From positions 372,001 through 436,000 of the forward strand of contig QYAI01000028.1 in assembly GCA_003988855.1 (NCBI GenBank): DNA of 64,000 nucleotides, given 5' to 3'. The position numbers and the translations under genes were made by a program. The notes beneath the pieces were generated by a model. That model was given only the letters and a program-made list of their open reading frames with translations, had not been told where the DNA came from and did no database searches. The stretch is from Arachnopeziza araneosa (lineage: Eukaryota > Ascomycota > Leotiomycetes > Helotiales > Arachnopezizaceae). Of the stretch, positions 1 through 9,020 are shown in pieces (positions within the stretch are counted from its first letter, which is position 1; each line of letters begins with the position of its first letter).

Positions 1-27
1 GCGGTACGTTACCGTATGAATACATAC

Positions 28-374
28 CGTTTCGCAGCGACATGACTCCCAACCAGCTTCGCAACCTTACCACCAAACCCCAATCCCTTCAAATACTCCT
101 CGCCGATCATCTCGTGCCCCACTCTACCAACCGAGTGGTCGCCCATTGCCATCTGAACGTCTTTCGCTGCATCCAGAGGAAGAAACTGTCCTATGTCGTG
201 CAACAGCGCGGCGATGACCGTTTCATCGTCAGCCCCGGACTGCAGTCCAAAGTTGGCACATTGGAGACAGTGTTCGAGCTGGGAGATGGATTCTCCAATG
301 TAGTCACCTGTACCGCGTGTTTCGAGGAGAGAGATGATATGCGAGGTTGTCTGGGAGGCAGTTGTGGCCGCCAT
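28..374 (-). CDS. HD-domain oxygenase, PhnZ-like, C-terminus beyond the window
   Basis: Partial gene. From the ATG at 374 the product shows the iron ligands of the HD mixed-valence diiron oxygenases: H35 (in QLEHCLQ), H59-D60 (LLHDIGQ), H87 (VGHE) and H111 (SHVAAKR). Y25, E28 and K115 are also in place. The spacing Y-E-H-HD and H-H-K is the one I recall for PhnZ, which cleaves the C-P bond of 2-amino-1-hydroxyethylphosphonate; the family is the phosphonate-operon HDIG group. An intron donor (GTATGT, 27-22) follows codon K115-R116, so the rest, including the last Asp ligand, is off the left edge. The ATG at 374 was preferred to the upstream one at 491 because it starts the conserved domain. 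The neighbour is a PhyH dioxygenase on the same strand. Myo-inositol oxygenase-like or TmpB-like activity is an alternative. Confidence 0.75.
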
Positions 375-568
375 GTCAGTTGATAGTGAGTTACGATTGA
401 GATAAATATGGAGATGGTATGAGCTTTGATAGGAGAATGCTTCGAGTAGTTTCATGTGAGCGAGCGGAATTTGCCCGCAGTCACTGTTCAACTGTTGGAA
501 AGTCTGGGGTCTGAATCAAATATATTCCTTGATTCACTTCTAACTCTAAGTCCTTCACAACCCCACTC

Positions 569-1440
569 TTACACAACAAATTGCCTCCCAAGATCAACGC
601 TCAACATCGGACTACCAAATCCATATCTCATGGCGCCTTCTTCATATTTCATGCCTTCTTGTCGTTTATGTGTCGGTGGCCAAAGTTTCGCCCGATCGGC
701 ATAGTACTCATCATGCAGGTCCCCTTCACGTTTGCAATTGTACGTGGCGTAAATCGCTTTGCGATCTGAAGCACTGTTGTTGGCTCCACTACGATGAGCT
801 AGATACGATCCGAATATGAGGAGCTGACCCGGCTCCAGCTCGACCGGCACCCAGGTTTGACTCTGAACCCAACTCGCTTCAATGCAGTTATCCGAGCGGT
901 CAATGGGGACTCGCATCAAATGACTTGCTTCGACGACTTCGAGACCCCCGTTTGTCAGGTTCGAGGCATCTACAGCCATCAAGATGGTCAGATGCTTGAT
1001 GTTTTTGACATGAGTGTATGCCGTGCTATCAATATGGGGAGAGAAGCCTCCTGAGCCAGCAAGCTTGTAATTGACTACATCATAGCTCAATATCCGCTTG
1101 GTGTGAGAAGTCCGTGAAACTTACTCTTCTCTTTGAACAACAGCATATCTTCCCCAGCCAGCTGGCCCAAGATGCTGAGCATCTTTTCGCCTCGCAACAA
1201 GTCGTTGAACTGAGAATGGTAGTTGGCATAGTTCTCGGTTCTACATAGTACTCTCTTTCCTTCAGCGTTGACTTCCTCATACGGCATCCATGGCGTCTCC
1301 GCAGTCCGAGGCAGATCATGCACTTCTTGAGCCCATTCCTGGAGTTCAATTGCGTCTTCTTCTGACAGCACGTCTCTCAGGATCAGATAACCATTGTTTT
1401 CGAAGAATGCTTGCTGCTTTTTGGTAACTTGGTATGCCAT
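569..1440 (-). CDS. PhyH-family Fe(II)/2-oxoglutarate dioxygenase (PhnY-like)
   Basis: Two exons, 1440-1125 and 1074-569, joined over a 50 nt intron (GTAAGT at 1124-1119, TAG ending at 1075), give 273 aa. The join restores the family motif LFKEKINYKL. The protein has the HxD iron facial triad (FSPHID, with the distal His in AHRSGAN) and a 2-oxoglutarate-binding Arg a few residues after it. This is the phytanoyl-CoA dioxygenase fold, whose bacterial member PhnY hydroxylates 2-aminoethylphosphonate and hands the product to PhnZ. Here the gene lies just upstream of a PhnZ-like gene on the same strand and is divergent from a Git1-like permease. That pairing is the main reason to infer phosphonate hydroxylation; by fold alone it could hydroxylate any small molecule. 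Confidence 0.8.
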
Positions 1441-2302
1441 ATTGTGGATGTTGCCGTTATTGCGCATGTTTGCTCAGCGCTGAAGCTCAAGCCGCAGCGA
1501 TATCTACTTTTCCAGCGCCGAAATCGCTGCGGAGCATTTCCGCTGTCAGTTACAGCGTTTCATTGTCGAAAACTCAATCTCAAGCTGACGTTTTAGAATT
1601 TTACCATGGTCCTGCTGGAATGATTTTGTGGTGGCGATCTGCAGCTTGAGCTGCCGGAATAGGAGAACAGGTTAGACATGCCCATCATGGCTCGCTTCGC
1701 TGCCACCTTGGGGCCATCCCACTCTTCGGCTCTCTTTCCACGTGCGAGATCGATTGACCTTCCTGAAAAGCTCAACTCATCTCGGTGCTAGCGCTGAGAC
1801 CTGCAACTCTTCACGATCCCGAGGTTCAGAGCAGACGCCTCATTGCGGGACGAGGCGTCTTGGTGAAACCGCATAGCAGCGAAAACTTGATGATAGAAGT
1901 GGCTGGTCTCAAAGTAGCCAATCATTGTTGACTTTATGATGTCGATCGTCATGGGAGGGTTGCGAGTTGCTTCAACCAACCGCGTATTCTAAAATTTCAT
2001 AATGATACTGTCCAGTTGTGTGCTCTCTATTGCCCACGTTGTGATCTTCTCTTGGTTGTCATCAGTGCCACAAAGCCGGGAATGAAAACACCTTCTCAGG
2101 TGGCTTGAGCCAAATGCGACTGTTTGCTGTTACTCCACCGAAGTTTTGCAGATGGCCTCTGCACATATCCCATCCGGGCATGTGGATTGAACGTCCCGAT
2201 AATTTCGCAAAGGGGAGTTCGTATCAAAGTGCTTTATATATCAAACGGCTAGAGATCTTCAATCAGTTCTCAGTTTCTCTCTAAACATTAGCAATCTTCA
2301 CA
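1441..2302. promoter_or_regulatory. divergent promoter between dioxygenase and permease genes
   Basis: 862 bp without a convincing gene. It separates the dioxygenase (minus) from the permease (plus), so it may control both. A TATA-like run (TTTATATAT, 2233-2241) lies about 65 bp before the permease ATG at 2303. A short inverted repeat with GACGCCTC at 1826 and GAGGCGTC at 1853 is visible; its meaning is unknown. Confidence 0.5.
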
Positions 2303-3947
2303 ATGTCGACCAACGATAATGACAATGGTACTCCAACTCTTGACTCGAAAGATGCTAAACACCTATATTCTGAATCAACCGGCTCTCACTTGCCTGAACC
2401 TGCAGTGAGCAAGATCACTCGCCTATCGAGTATTTTATCGGTGCTTGTAGCTGGCATTGCCTTATTCAGCGATGGTTACAATGCTCAGATCATTGGCTAC
2501 ATGGAACCTCTCTTCTCAGATTTGTACCTACCAAAACCCCACATTTGAAGGTCAGCACTAACTTCTTTAGATATCCCCATGGAATCTCAAAGACAATCAA
2601 GACGAGGCTTTCCAATTCCTATCTGATTGGCGAGATTTTCGGCATGCTCTTCTTTGGTGTTGTGATCGACAGACTAGGTCGCCGTACTGGAATCGTCTTT
2701 GCGACTTTATTCCTCATCCTGGGTATTGTGCTGGCAACCGCTGCTCATGGAAAAGATCAACTTGGTCTATTTTGGATGATGATTGTCGCAAGAGGTATCG
2801 CAGGGTTTGGCGCAGGTGGAGAGTATCCAGTCTGTGGTACTAGCTCAGCTGAAGCGTCAGATGGGTCACCGAACGTCAGGAGAAGACGCGGGATTCTCGT
2901 CGCAATCTCAACCGATTTTGCCATTGACTTGGGCTTCGTCGTTGCAGGAGTAGTTGCACTGATTGTGTTGGCTTGTTATCATAATAGAAGTTCTGTTGGG
3001 GTCTGGAGAATCTGCTTCGGCCTCGGAATAGTTGTTAGTACTCTTCTTCCACAATTAACTCCCTCTGACACAGCCATCCTAGTTGCCAATATCCGTGCTA
3101 TTTTTCCGTCTCCGAATGGTGGACTCAACTCAGTACAGAAAGCATGCAATCAAAAATAATGTTCCCTATATTCATGCTCTGAAACTGTACTGGAAGCCCA
3201 TGCTTGGAACTGGCGAGTAAACCACCCTACCACTCACAACAACTGCTAATTATGCATTCAGCACTCTCTTGGTTTGTTTATGATGCCGTCACTTACCCTT
3301 TTGGTTTGTATTCTTCAACTATCATCTCTCAACTAAACCCCAACAATACGCTTATTCAAAACATCGGTTATGGAACAGTCGTCAATTGCTTCTACCTGCC
3401 CGGCTGCATCGTTGGTGGTCTCCTCATGGATCGCATCGGACGGAAGCAAACAATGACTCTTGGTTTCTTTCTCTGGGGCATTGTTGGTTTCATTATCGGT
3501 GGCGCAATCGGCCCCATTCAGAAAATATTCCCCCTATTCGTCGTTTTGTATGGCATTTTTAACTCCTTGGGCGAAATGGGTCCCGGCGTTGCCACTTTCC
3601 TTTGTGCAGCTGAATCGTTCCCTACTCCGCTCAGAGGGCATTATATGGGATTTGCAGCCGCAGTAGGAAAAGCTGGTGCTGCCATCGGAACTCAAGTCTT
3701 CATTCCAATCGAGAACTCTTTCTCCAGTGACCAGAAAGGTCAGCAGGCTGTATTCTTGATTGGATCTGCTCTTGCGATTGTGGGAGGCTTAATTTCTTGG
3801 TTCTTAATTCCGGATAAAGAGAGAGATTTGGAGAGTGAAGATATACGATTCAGAGAGTATTTGACAGCTCATGGATATGATACAAGCTTTTATGGCGAGA
3901 GCCTGGAACAGCAGGTCAAGAGCACTGCATTCAAGATGCAAATCTAG
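2303..3947 (+). CDS. MFS permease, Git1/phosphate-ester type
   Basis: Four exons: 2303-2523, 2571-3033, 3083-3212 and 3262-3947, giving a 499-aa protein with about 12 membrane segments. The N-terminal half has the MFS loop motif DRLGRR; the second half has DRIGRK. The region around WRICFGLGIVLPISVLFFRLRM and the segment LGTALSWFVYDAVTYPFG are typical of the glycerophosphoinositol permease Git1 and its relatives, which import phosphate esters or phosphate by proton symport at the plasma membrane. The third intron is best read as GC-AG (GCGAGT at 3213), because the nearby GT does not keep frame. Divergent from the PhyH/HD pair, so it may bring in their organophosphonate substrate (inference). 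Confidence 0.82.
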
Positions 3948-4952
3948 GCTATTGTGGAAGGATTTGTTCGTTGTTGAATCAAAATTTCGACAATGTACCT
4001 GGGTAGGAAGTTTGGTCATGCATAACCTAATCACAGAACAAGATGCTTTCAAAGTTTTAAAAGACTGAGATATGTAACCTCTTCTACACTTCAGCCACTA
4101 ATAATATAATGTAAATCTCCAAAATAATATAATACCACGACCACCAAAAAGCGAGTATGTTCACTCTTATTTTTGCGCCGCACTACTCAAACCATCTCAA
4201 ATTGTCGCACGTCAAAATCGACAATGATAGCAATTTTCTCGACATGAGCTTCCAAAATCCATCGCAGACAATGACCTTTTTCTCGTTCCAATGTACCTGT
4301 CAATTTTCTGTTTTATTAATACAAGAGCATTTTGGATGAATTCGACGCTATATTAACTGATATAGCGTGTTTGATTAGTAGATTAATTTTTTGATCAATA
4401 TGGCGTTTCAATGGTGTTTTAAAAGTGTCTTGTTTTGAACTTGCACGAGAGGTACGCTGGAAGTCTATCTTATGTTGATTTTTGGACCGATTTTTAGATC
4501 GCTTTCTAGATCGATTCTTGGAAAACAGCAGAGAAAGAGTTTATGGCAAAATCGTGTACTTAATATAATTTCGTAAAAGTGTCTGATAAAACGCCGTGAT
4601 TGACAGGTAAATTAGAACATCTTTTAAATATTTTATAAAAAAGTACCAGTAATGAAATTAGATGGACAACTCCGCCACAAATTATTGTTTAAGAATAATA
4701 GCCCTGTCACATCGCTTATCACTATTAAGCCGGTATAGTTCTGGTTTTAAAGTATGAATTTTAACCTCCCCTAACTTCTACCAAATGAATGTTAAGCAAA
4801 ACTTCCTCCAATCACATCCCCACCATTCCGCTCACCACTCCAAACCACCTGCATCATCTAGCTAGTAACCACAAGTTATTGATTTCGATGCTAACATTAA
4901 AATCACATCACAGGTGATAAAAGCAAGACCCCTGAACCCCCCCTTGAACAAT
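3948..4952. other. AT-rich intergenic region with a small transposon-like element
   Basis: About 1 kb of AT-rich DNA between the permease and the small secreted protein gene. Apart from the inverted-repeat element at 4284-4619 I see no gene; short open frames here have no family features. Confidence 0.5.
4284..4619. mobile_element. candidate MITE or decayed DNA transposon (336 bp)
   Basis: The 20-mer at 4284-4303 (CGTTCCAATGTACCTGTCAA) is repeated inverted at 4600-4619 with 17 of 20 matches, and weaker similarity continues inward (GTTTTAT near 4310 and ATAAAAC near 4586). Two of the three mismatches are G/A changes, as repeat-induced mutation would give. No transposase frame remains. The inside holds a 9-bp-arm palindrome (4345-4353 with 4360-4368). 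No clear target-site duplication was found, so the exact ends are uncertain. Confidence 0.45.
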
Positions 4953-5295
4953 CTAGTCGCAGTTGTCAACGGAGAAGGATGCAACGTTGACAAAGCATTG
5001 CCCCACGCGAATGGCAGTCGCGTCTGAAGAACAAGAGTTTCCAGCGTATCCAGTGACTTTTCCATGGTTAGTCACAAGATTGTTATTTGGAGCGTGAGAT
5101 CAACTTACCCGTGCAAGTACTTTGGAGACTCAGAACCTTGAAGGTGCTGGAAACATCGTATGGGTAGCAGTTGCCGGCACCGTGGAAGAAGGTATCACCA
5201 CCGGAGCAGGTGCCAATGTGGGCGCCGAATGCAGAGACTTGGGCCGCGAGAAAGGCGATGGAGGCGAGAGCGGTGATGGAGCTGGTGAACTGCAT
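4953..5295 (-). CDS. small secreted cysteine-rich protein (96 aa)
   Basis: Two exons, 5295-5109 and 5056-4953, joined over a 52 nt intron (GTAAGT donor at 5108). The product has a clear signal peptide (MQFTSSITALASIAFLAAQV, likely cut after VSA) and a mature part of about 75 residues with six cysteines, enough for three disulphides. The last residues are CD. The ATG at 5295 is chosen because it starts the signal peptide; an upstream in-frame Met would mask it. A TATA-like box on the minus strand lies near 5402-5392. Such proteins are common among fungal effectors, antifungal peptides and hydrophobin-like surface proteins, but the pattern here is not the eight-cysteine hydrophobin one. Function unknown. 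Confidence 0.72.
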
Positions 5296-7015
5296 TTTGA
5301 CTGATTTGACTTTGAGGTCTGGTTTGATTGAAGCAAGTGTCTTGTGTGTGAATGTTGATGGGATGATGTGCAAGAGATGTCTCTCGAGGGGTCTTTATAT
5401 ATTCAAGACGATTGTAGATTATGATTTCACATCCCCTTTTCATGATCTATTTTCGTTTGACCGTGCAGGAATTTGCGTTGATTCTTGGTGTGACTTTCTT
5501 CAAAGAGCTTGCTCGTAAGCATGAGGTATCATGTCGGCCGCTCTTCAAAGTGGTAGCTGGAGATTCAGATACAAACATGACCTCTTCTCCTCTATAGCGG
5601 CCGACAACTATTGGACTAGTGGTATTTAGCCCTCGTAGCTGATTTGAGGCTGCCGTAACGCCTTCATGTTATTCTGTATCTTGGCATGCGGTGCAAATAA
5701 GCTGAGTTGGATTGGATTGGGTACAAGGTTTGTATAGAGGCGGTATGAAAGTTGAGGAAGAGGGTGATGAGACTTGGGGCGTCCTCTTCCTGCCTTGAAG
5801 CCTCGAAATAAATTAATTGCATGGATTTTAAAGCACATGTTCCACTAGAAAAAGTCACAATATGAAATAGAGAGTTGCTGGAAAATTGAGACGTATGATT
5901 AATCCATCTTGCGAAGCTTATGTTCGTCTGATGTTCTGAACTCTCTCGACTAAGAAAGTACCATCGCTTTAACATACGGTCTAATGTACCTAGTTATTGA
6001 GTTTTCATTGGGTTGAGATGCTAGCTGGGTAGTAATGGAGAGTCAAATACTTGTCAGCATTAATCTATTTGGGCGATGCTTATTGGTTTGTAGGAAGTAA
6101 GCCGGAAGGGAACGGGCAATTATGCATGCAGCTATAACCCCAGATCTGACAACATGCTACTCAAGGAGCCTCATGACGGCGAAGGGATTGACTGCGCTGT
6201 CCTAATTTATCTCGATTGAATACGAGCGGCTACTCGTGTATAATGCACGCAAAGGTGAGACCTTAAAACCCTTTGTCGTCGGTGGTTAAGATCTTACCAG
6301 GATCTTGTTCATTTAGACTGCATAGGGCGTATGCCGGAGATAAGCGTGTCATGCATACTAATCTACTGGATAGATTTACGTGGTGAGAGAATTTTACTTT
6401 TACCATGACTTCATTGCGGCTGAGACATGCTGTAAGCTGTTTAACACAGGAGGTCCCTATTCAGAGTAGTTTTGAAAACTATCGCCTCAAATAAAATGGT
6501 CTCGATGGTACAATAAACTTTGAATTCAATTCGGAAACCTTGACCCCTTTTTTGACTTGAATTCAAGGCCTCTCCGACAAAAGCTACATTATATGACTTG
6601 GAGCTCCCTGTGGTAATGTAACAAGGGCAGTTAACACTGTCGTACTGCTTGTTGTGAGATTCCTGATGCTTTTAGGGAGCATCTTACTGTGTTGGGATGT
6701 ATTCTTCCGTAAGTAAAGGGCTCACCCATGCAACTTTTATCATTGCTAAGTTCAGTATCAGCTGACACTTCGGTCTCGGTCATGATATGCTGGATAGAAT
6801 AGGAAACTGTTAACAATGTGCGTGTACTTAAATTTATTCTTCTGGATCCTGTCGGCCGCCAGAATTCTCCAATATCCTAGCATCTTTGACATTTAATCAT
6901 CCATCCATCCGCCTACTCCGAGTAAAACTTCTGACGTCTCTAATCCTCAAGTACAATTTTTTAAAAGTCAAACTCATCCGTTCAAACACCTTGCTACATT
7001 TCGAAACCTAGCATC
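5296..7015. other. intergenic region, no convincing gene
   Basis: 1.7 kb between two small secreted-protein genes. It holds the promoter of the minus-strand gene (5296-5500) and that of the plus-strand peptide gene. A 50-codon minus-strand frame starting at 6783 has no recognisable feature and was not called. No tRNA or clear repeat was seen. Confidence 0.4.
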
Positions 7016-7364
7016 ATGAAGCCATTTACATTTTTTGCTGTGCTCCTTACAGCCTCTCTCGGCTCCAGCGCACCTATTGCGTCGAACAATGGTAATCCCC
7101 TTTCTCGCAATGCAATAACATCTATGCACGATTACTAACAAAACGTCAGAGATGAAACCGAGAAGCCCTGAGGCTCTGGTCCCAACAATCGCTATTGACA
7201 TCGCCGCACGAGGCTCCGAAGTCAATAAACGATCTATCGCTGCACCTACAGAGGTTCTCAGCCTCACGGCTGTTAGCAAACGAGGCGCTCCAAAGCTTAT
7301 TGAGGGACCTCTCTTGATTGCTGAACGCGGTCTTCTTGCTCCTATTGAAGTCCTGTCGTTGTAA
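7016..7364 (+). CDS. secreted precursor with Kex2 sites and repeated peptide (96 aa)
   Basis: Two exons, 7016-7091 and 7150-7364 (58 nt intron, GTAATC donor, CAG acceptor). The product starts with a signal peptide (MKPFTFFAVLLTASLGSSA) and then has dibasic KR sites at NKR and SKR plus single-Arg sites before Gly (AARG, AERG). Cutting after these would free three short peptides of about 11-17 residues. The first and last share an AP-x-EVLSL core (APTEVLSL and APIEVLSL; the latter ends the protein), while the middle one starts GAPKLIEG. This is the layout of Kex2-processed repeat proteins, which include fungal mating pheromones and cyclic RiPP precursors. No Tyr-rich core typical of dikaritins and no enzyme neighbour is present, so the role is open. 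Confidence 0.6.
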
Positions 7365-8002
7365 CTGGGCAGAAGAGTGGTATTCGAAGGCATACAATGG
7401 TAGAAAATCTTGTGGAGATGGAGGTGGATCTTTCAAATTTATGGCAGATTGAGAGACGGCTGGAAACACTCATTCATTTTTCAACCTTTTCATAGTCGAG
7501 ATTTGTCTTGTGCAGTGATCAAGAAGATATATTGTCATGACATTCGTGAAACAAACAACTCTTTCCAGGAAAGTTTGAATTCAATCCCCATCATCTATAA
7601 TGCTCAAGGCTATTCTTCAACGAGCCTCTGGTGGATTGGTCTCATATGCAGTCCATAAAAAAACCACTCTCAAGGTATGAGTGTCTTTTAGTGCCAAGCA
7701 TAAGTTGGAGAAGAGAAGAGAGCAACATGAAAGCTACGTCATAATTGTAAGCAGTTATAAATCCCAGCATTTCCTAAGCTCTTCCCCCACCACCCAAGCA
7801 CGAGTCATGCAGCTTAGGTCATCCTTATTCACCATTATTGCTCCCAGTGTGCGAATTGTAACTTGCCATACCACTGACTTGCATTAGATAATCACCAGTT
7901 GAACAGGTTAGGCAGTTGAAATGTTAAACCATTGAGTATCTTCTAACCAATTTTTTTTGAGCACACTTGGCGTTTCAAGAGTTCATTTTGGTATTGGTCT
8001 TG
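7365..8002. other. intergenic region
   Basis: 638 bp between the peptide-precursor gene and the fold-back element. Short open frames are present but lack codon bias, family motifs or splice partners. I see no gene here. Confidence 0.4.
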
Positions 8003-8847
8003 GGCTGCGCAATGGGTACCCATGGTGTTGGTAGTGGCCTTAATTTACCAACCATAGGTAGTCCATAGGGTAGCTTTTTTAGTGTGGGTAGAAACCCCCT
8101 TGGTCTTACTACCTATGGACTATCCATGGTAACCATAGGTAGTTGGTGGCTTGCATAAGCTAGTATAAGCACTGCATATATTAGTATAAAAATTAATACA
8201 AGAATAAGGCTTAAAACACGTACAAACGCGTACAAATACATACAAAAACACATATAAAATGCATAGTAAATATGTAAATACACGTAGAATCTTACTTTAT
8301 TTGCTTTCTCTCAGTCTAGTTTCTCAGTCTGCTCTCTCAGTCTGCTCTCTCAATCTGCTCTCTCAGTCTGCTCTCAGTCTGCTCTCTCAGTCTGCTCTCA
8401 GTCTGCTCTCTCAGTCTGCTCTCTCAGTTTTCGAAAGCTCTACCGTACGGGAAGCAGGAAGCGTTCCTACTCAATCGCTTNTTATAGCATGTCTTGCTTT
8501 CATTTGGTGTATGCATGTTCTACTTTTAAAATGAAAGCAAGACATGCTATAATAAGCGATTGAGTAGGAACGCTTCCTGCTTCCCGTACAGCAGAGCTTT
8601 TGAAGACTGAGAAAGCAGAGGAAAGAGAGGATATAAAGTAAGATTCTACGTGTTTGTACGTGTTTGTACGTTTATTTACATATTTACTATGCATTTTGTA
8701 TGTGTTTGTACGCGTTTGTACAGGTTTGTACGTGTTTTAAGCCTTATCCTTATACTAACTTTTATACTAGTATATGCAGTACTTATACTAGCTTATGCAA
8801 GCTACCAACTACCCATAGTTACCCATCGTGGGTACTTTTGCGCAGCC
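8003..8847. mobile_element. fold-back (giant hairpin) element, ~845 bp
   Basis: The ends are a perfect 10-bp inverted repeat (GGCTGCGCAA at 8003-8012, TTGCGCAGCC at 8838-8847). Inside, the inverted arms run from about 8125 to 8503 and from 8528 to about 8830, with a ~24 bp loop. The core arms next to the loop are nearly perfect (about 60 bp each). The outer arms share GTAGTTGG-GCTTGCATAAGC and the GTACAAAC/GTTTGTAC repeats. There is no transposase frame, so it would be non-autonomous. The TIR sequence recalls hAT elements, but no 8-bp target duplication is visible. Transcription across it would give a long dsRNA stem. Confidence 0.75.
8307..8428. repeat. CTCTCAGTCTG minisatellite inside the left arm
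   Basis: About nine imperfect copies of a CTCTCAGTCTG-like unit (some lengthened or shortened by two bases). The matching place in the right arm (8609-8625) has only one copy, so the array grew in one arm only. Confidence 0.85.
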
Positions 8848-9020
8848 TACTTTGCTATTCTGTTCTGGCAATCTTGGGGAATAAAATGGTGGATAAGAAA
8901 AGTGTCTTGTTCTTCATATGCAAGAGCTGAAGGGATATTTATTCAATTACAGTGACATTATCCAACTGATAAATGCTCTAGAGAATAAGAGTAGAGTATC
9001 CATAACTCCGAGACTTTTCC

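Noticed and set aside
8310..8428. regular repeats considered as a CRISPR array
   Set aside because: No unique spacers; it is a plain minisatellite in a fungal hairpin element.
8259..8534. 91-codon plus-strand frame rich in Ser-Leu-Gln repeats
   Set aside because: It is made by the minisatellite and hairpin arm, crosses an N base, and has no other coding sign.
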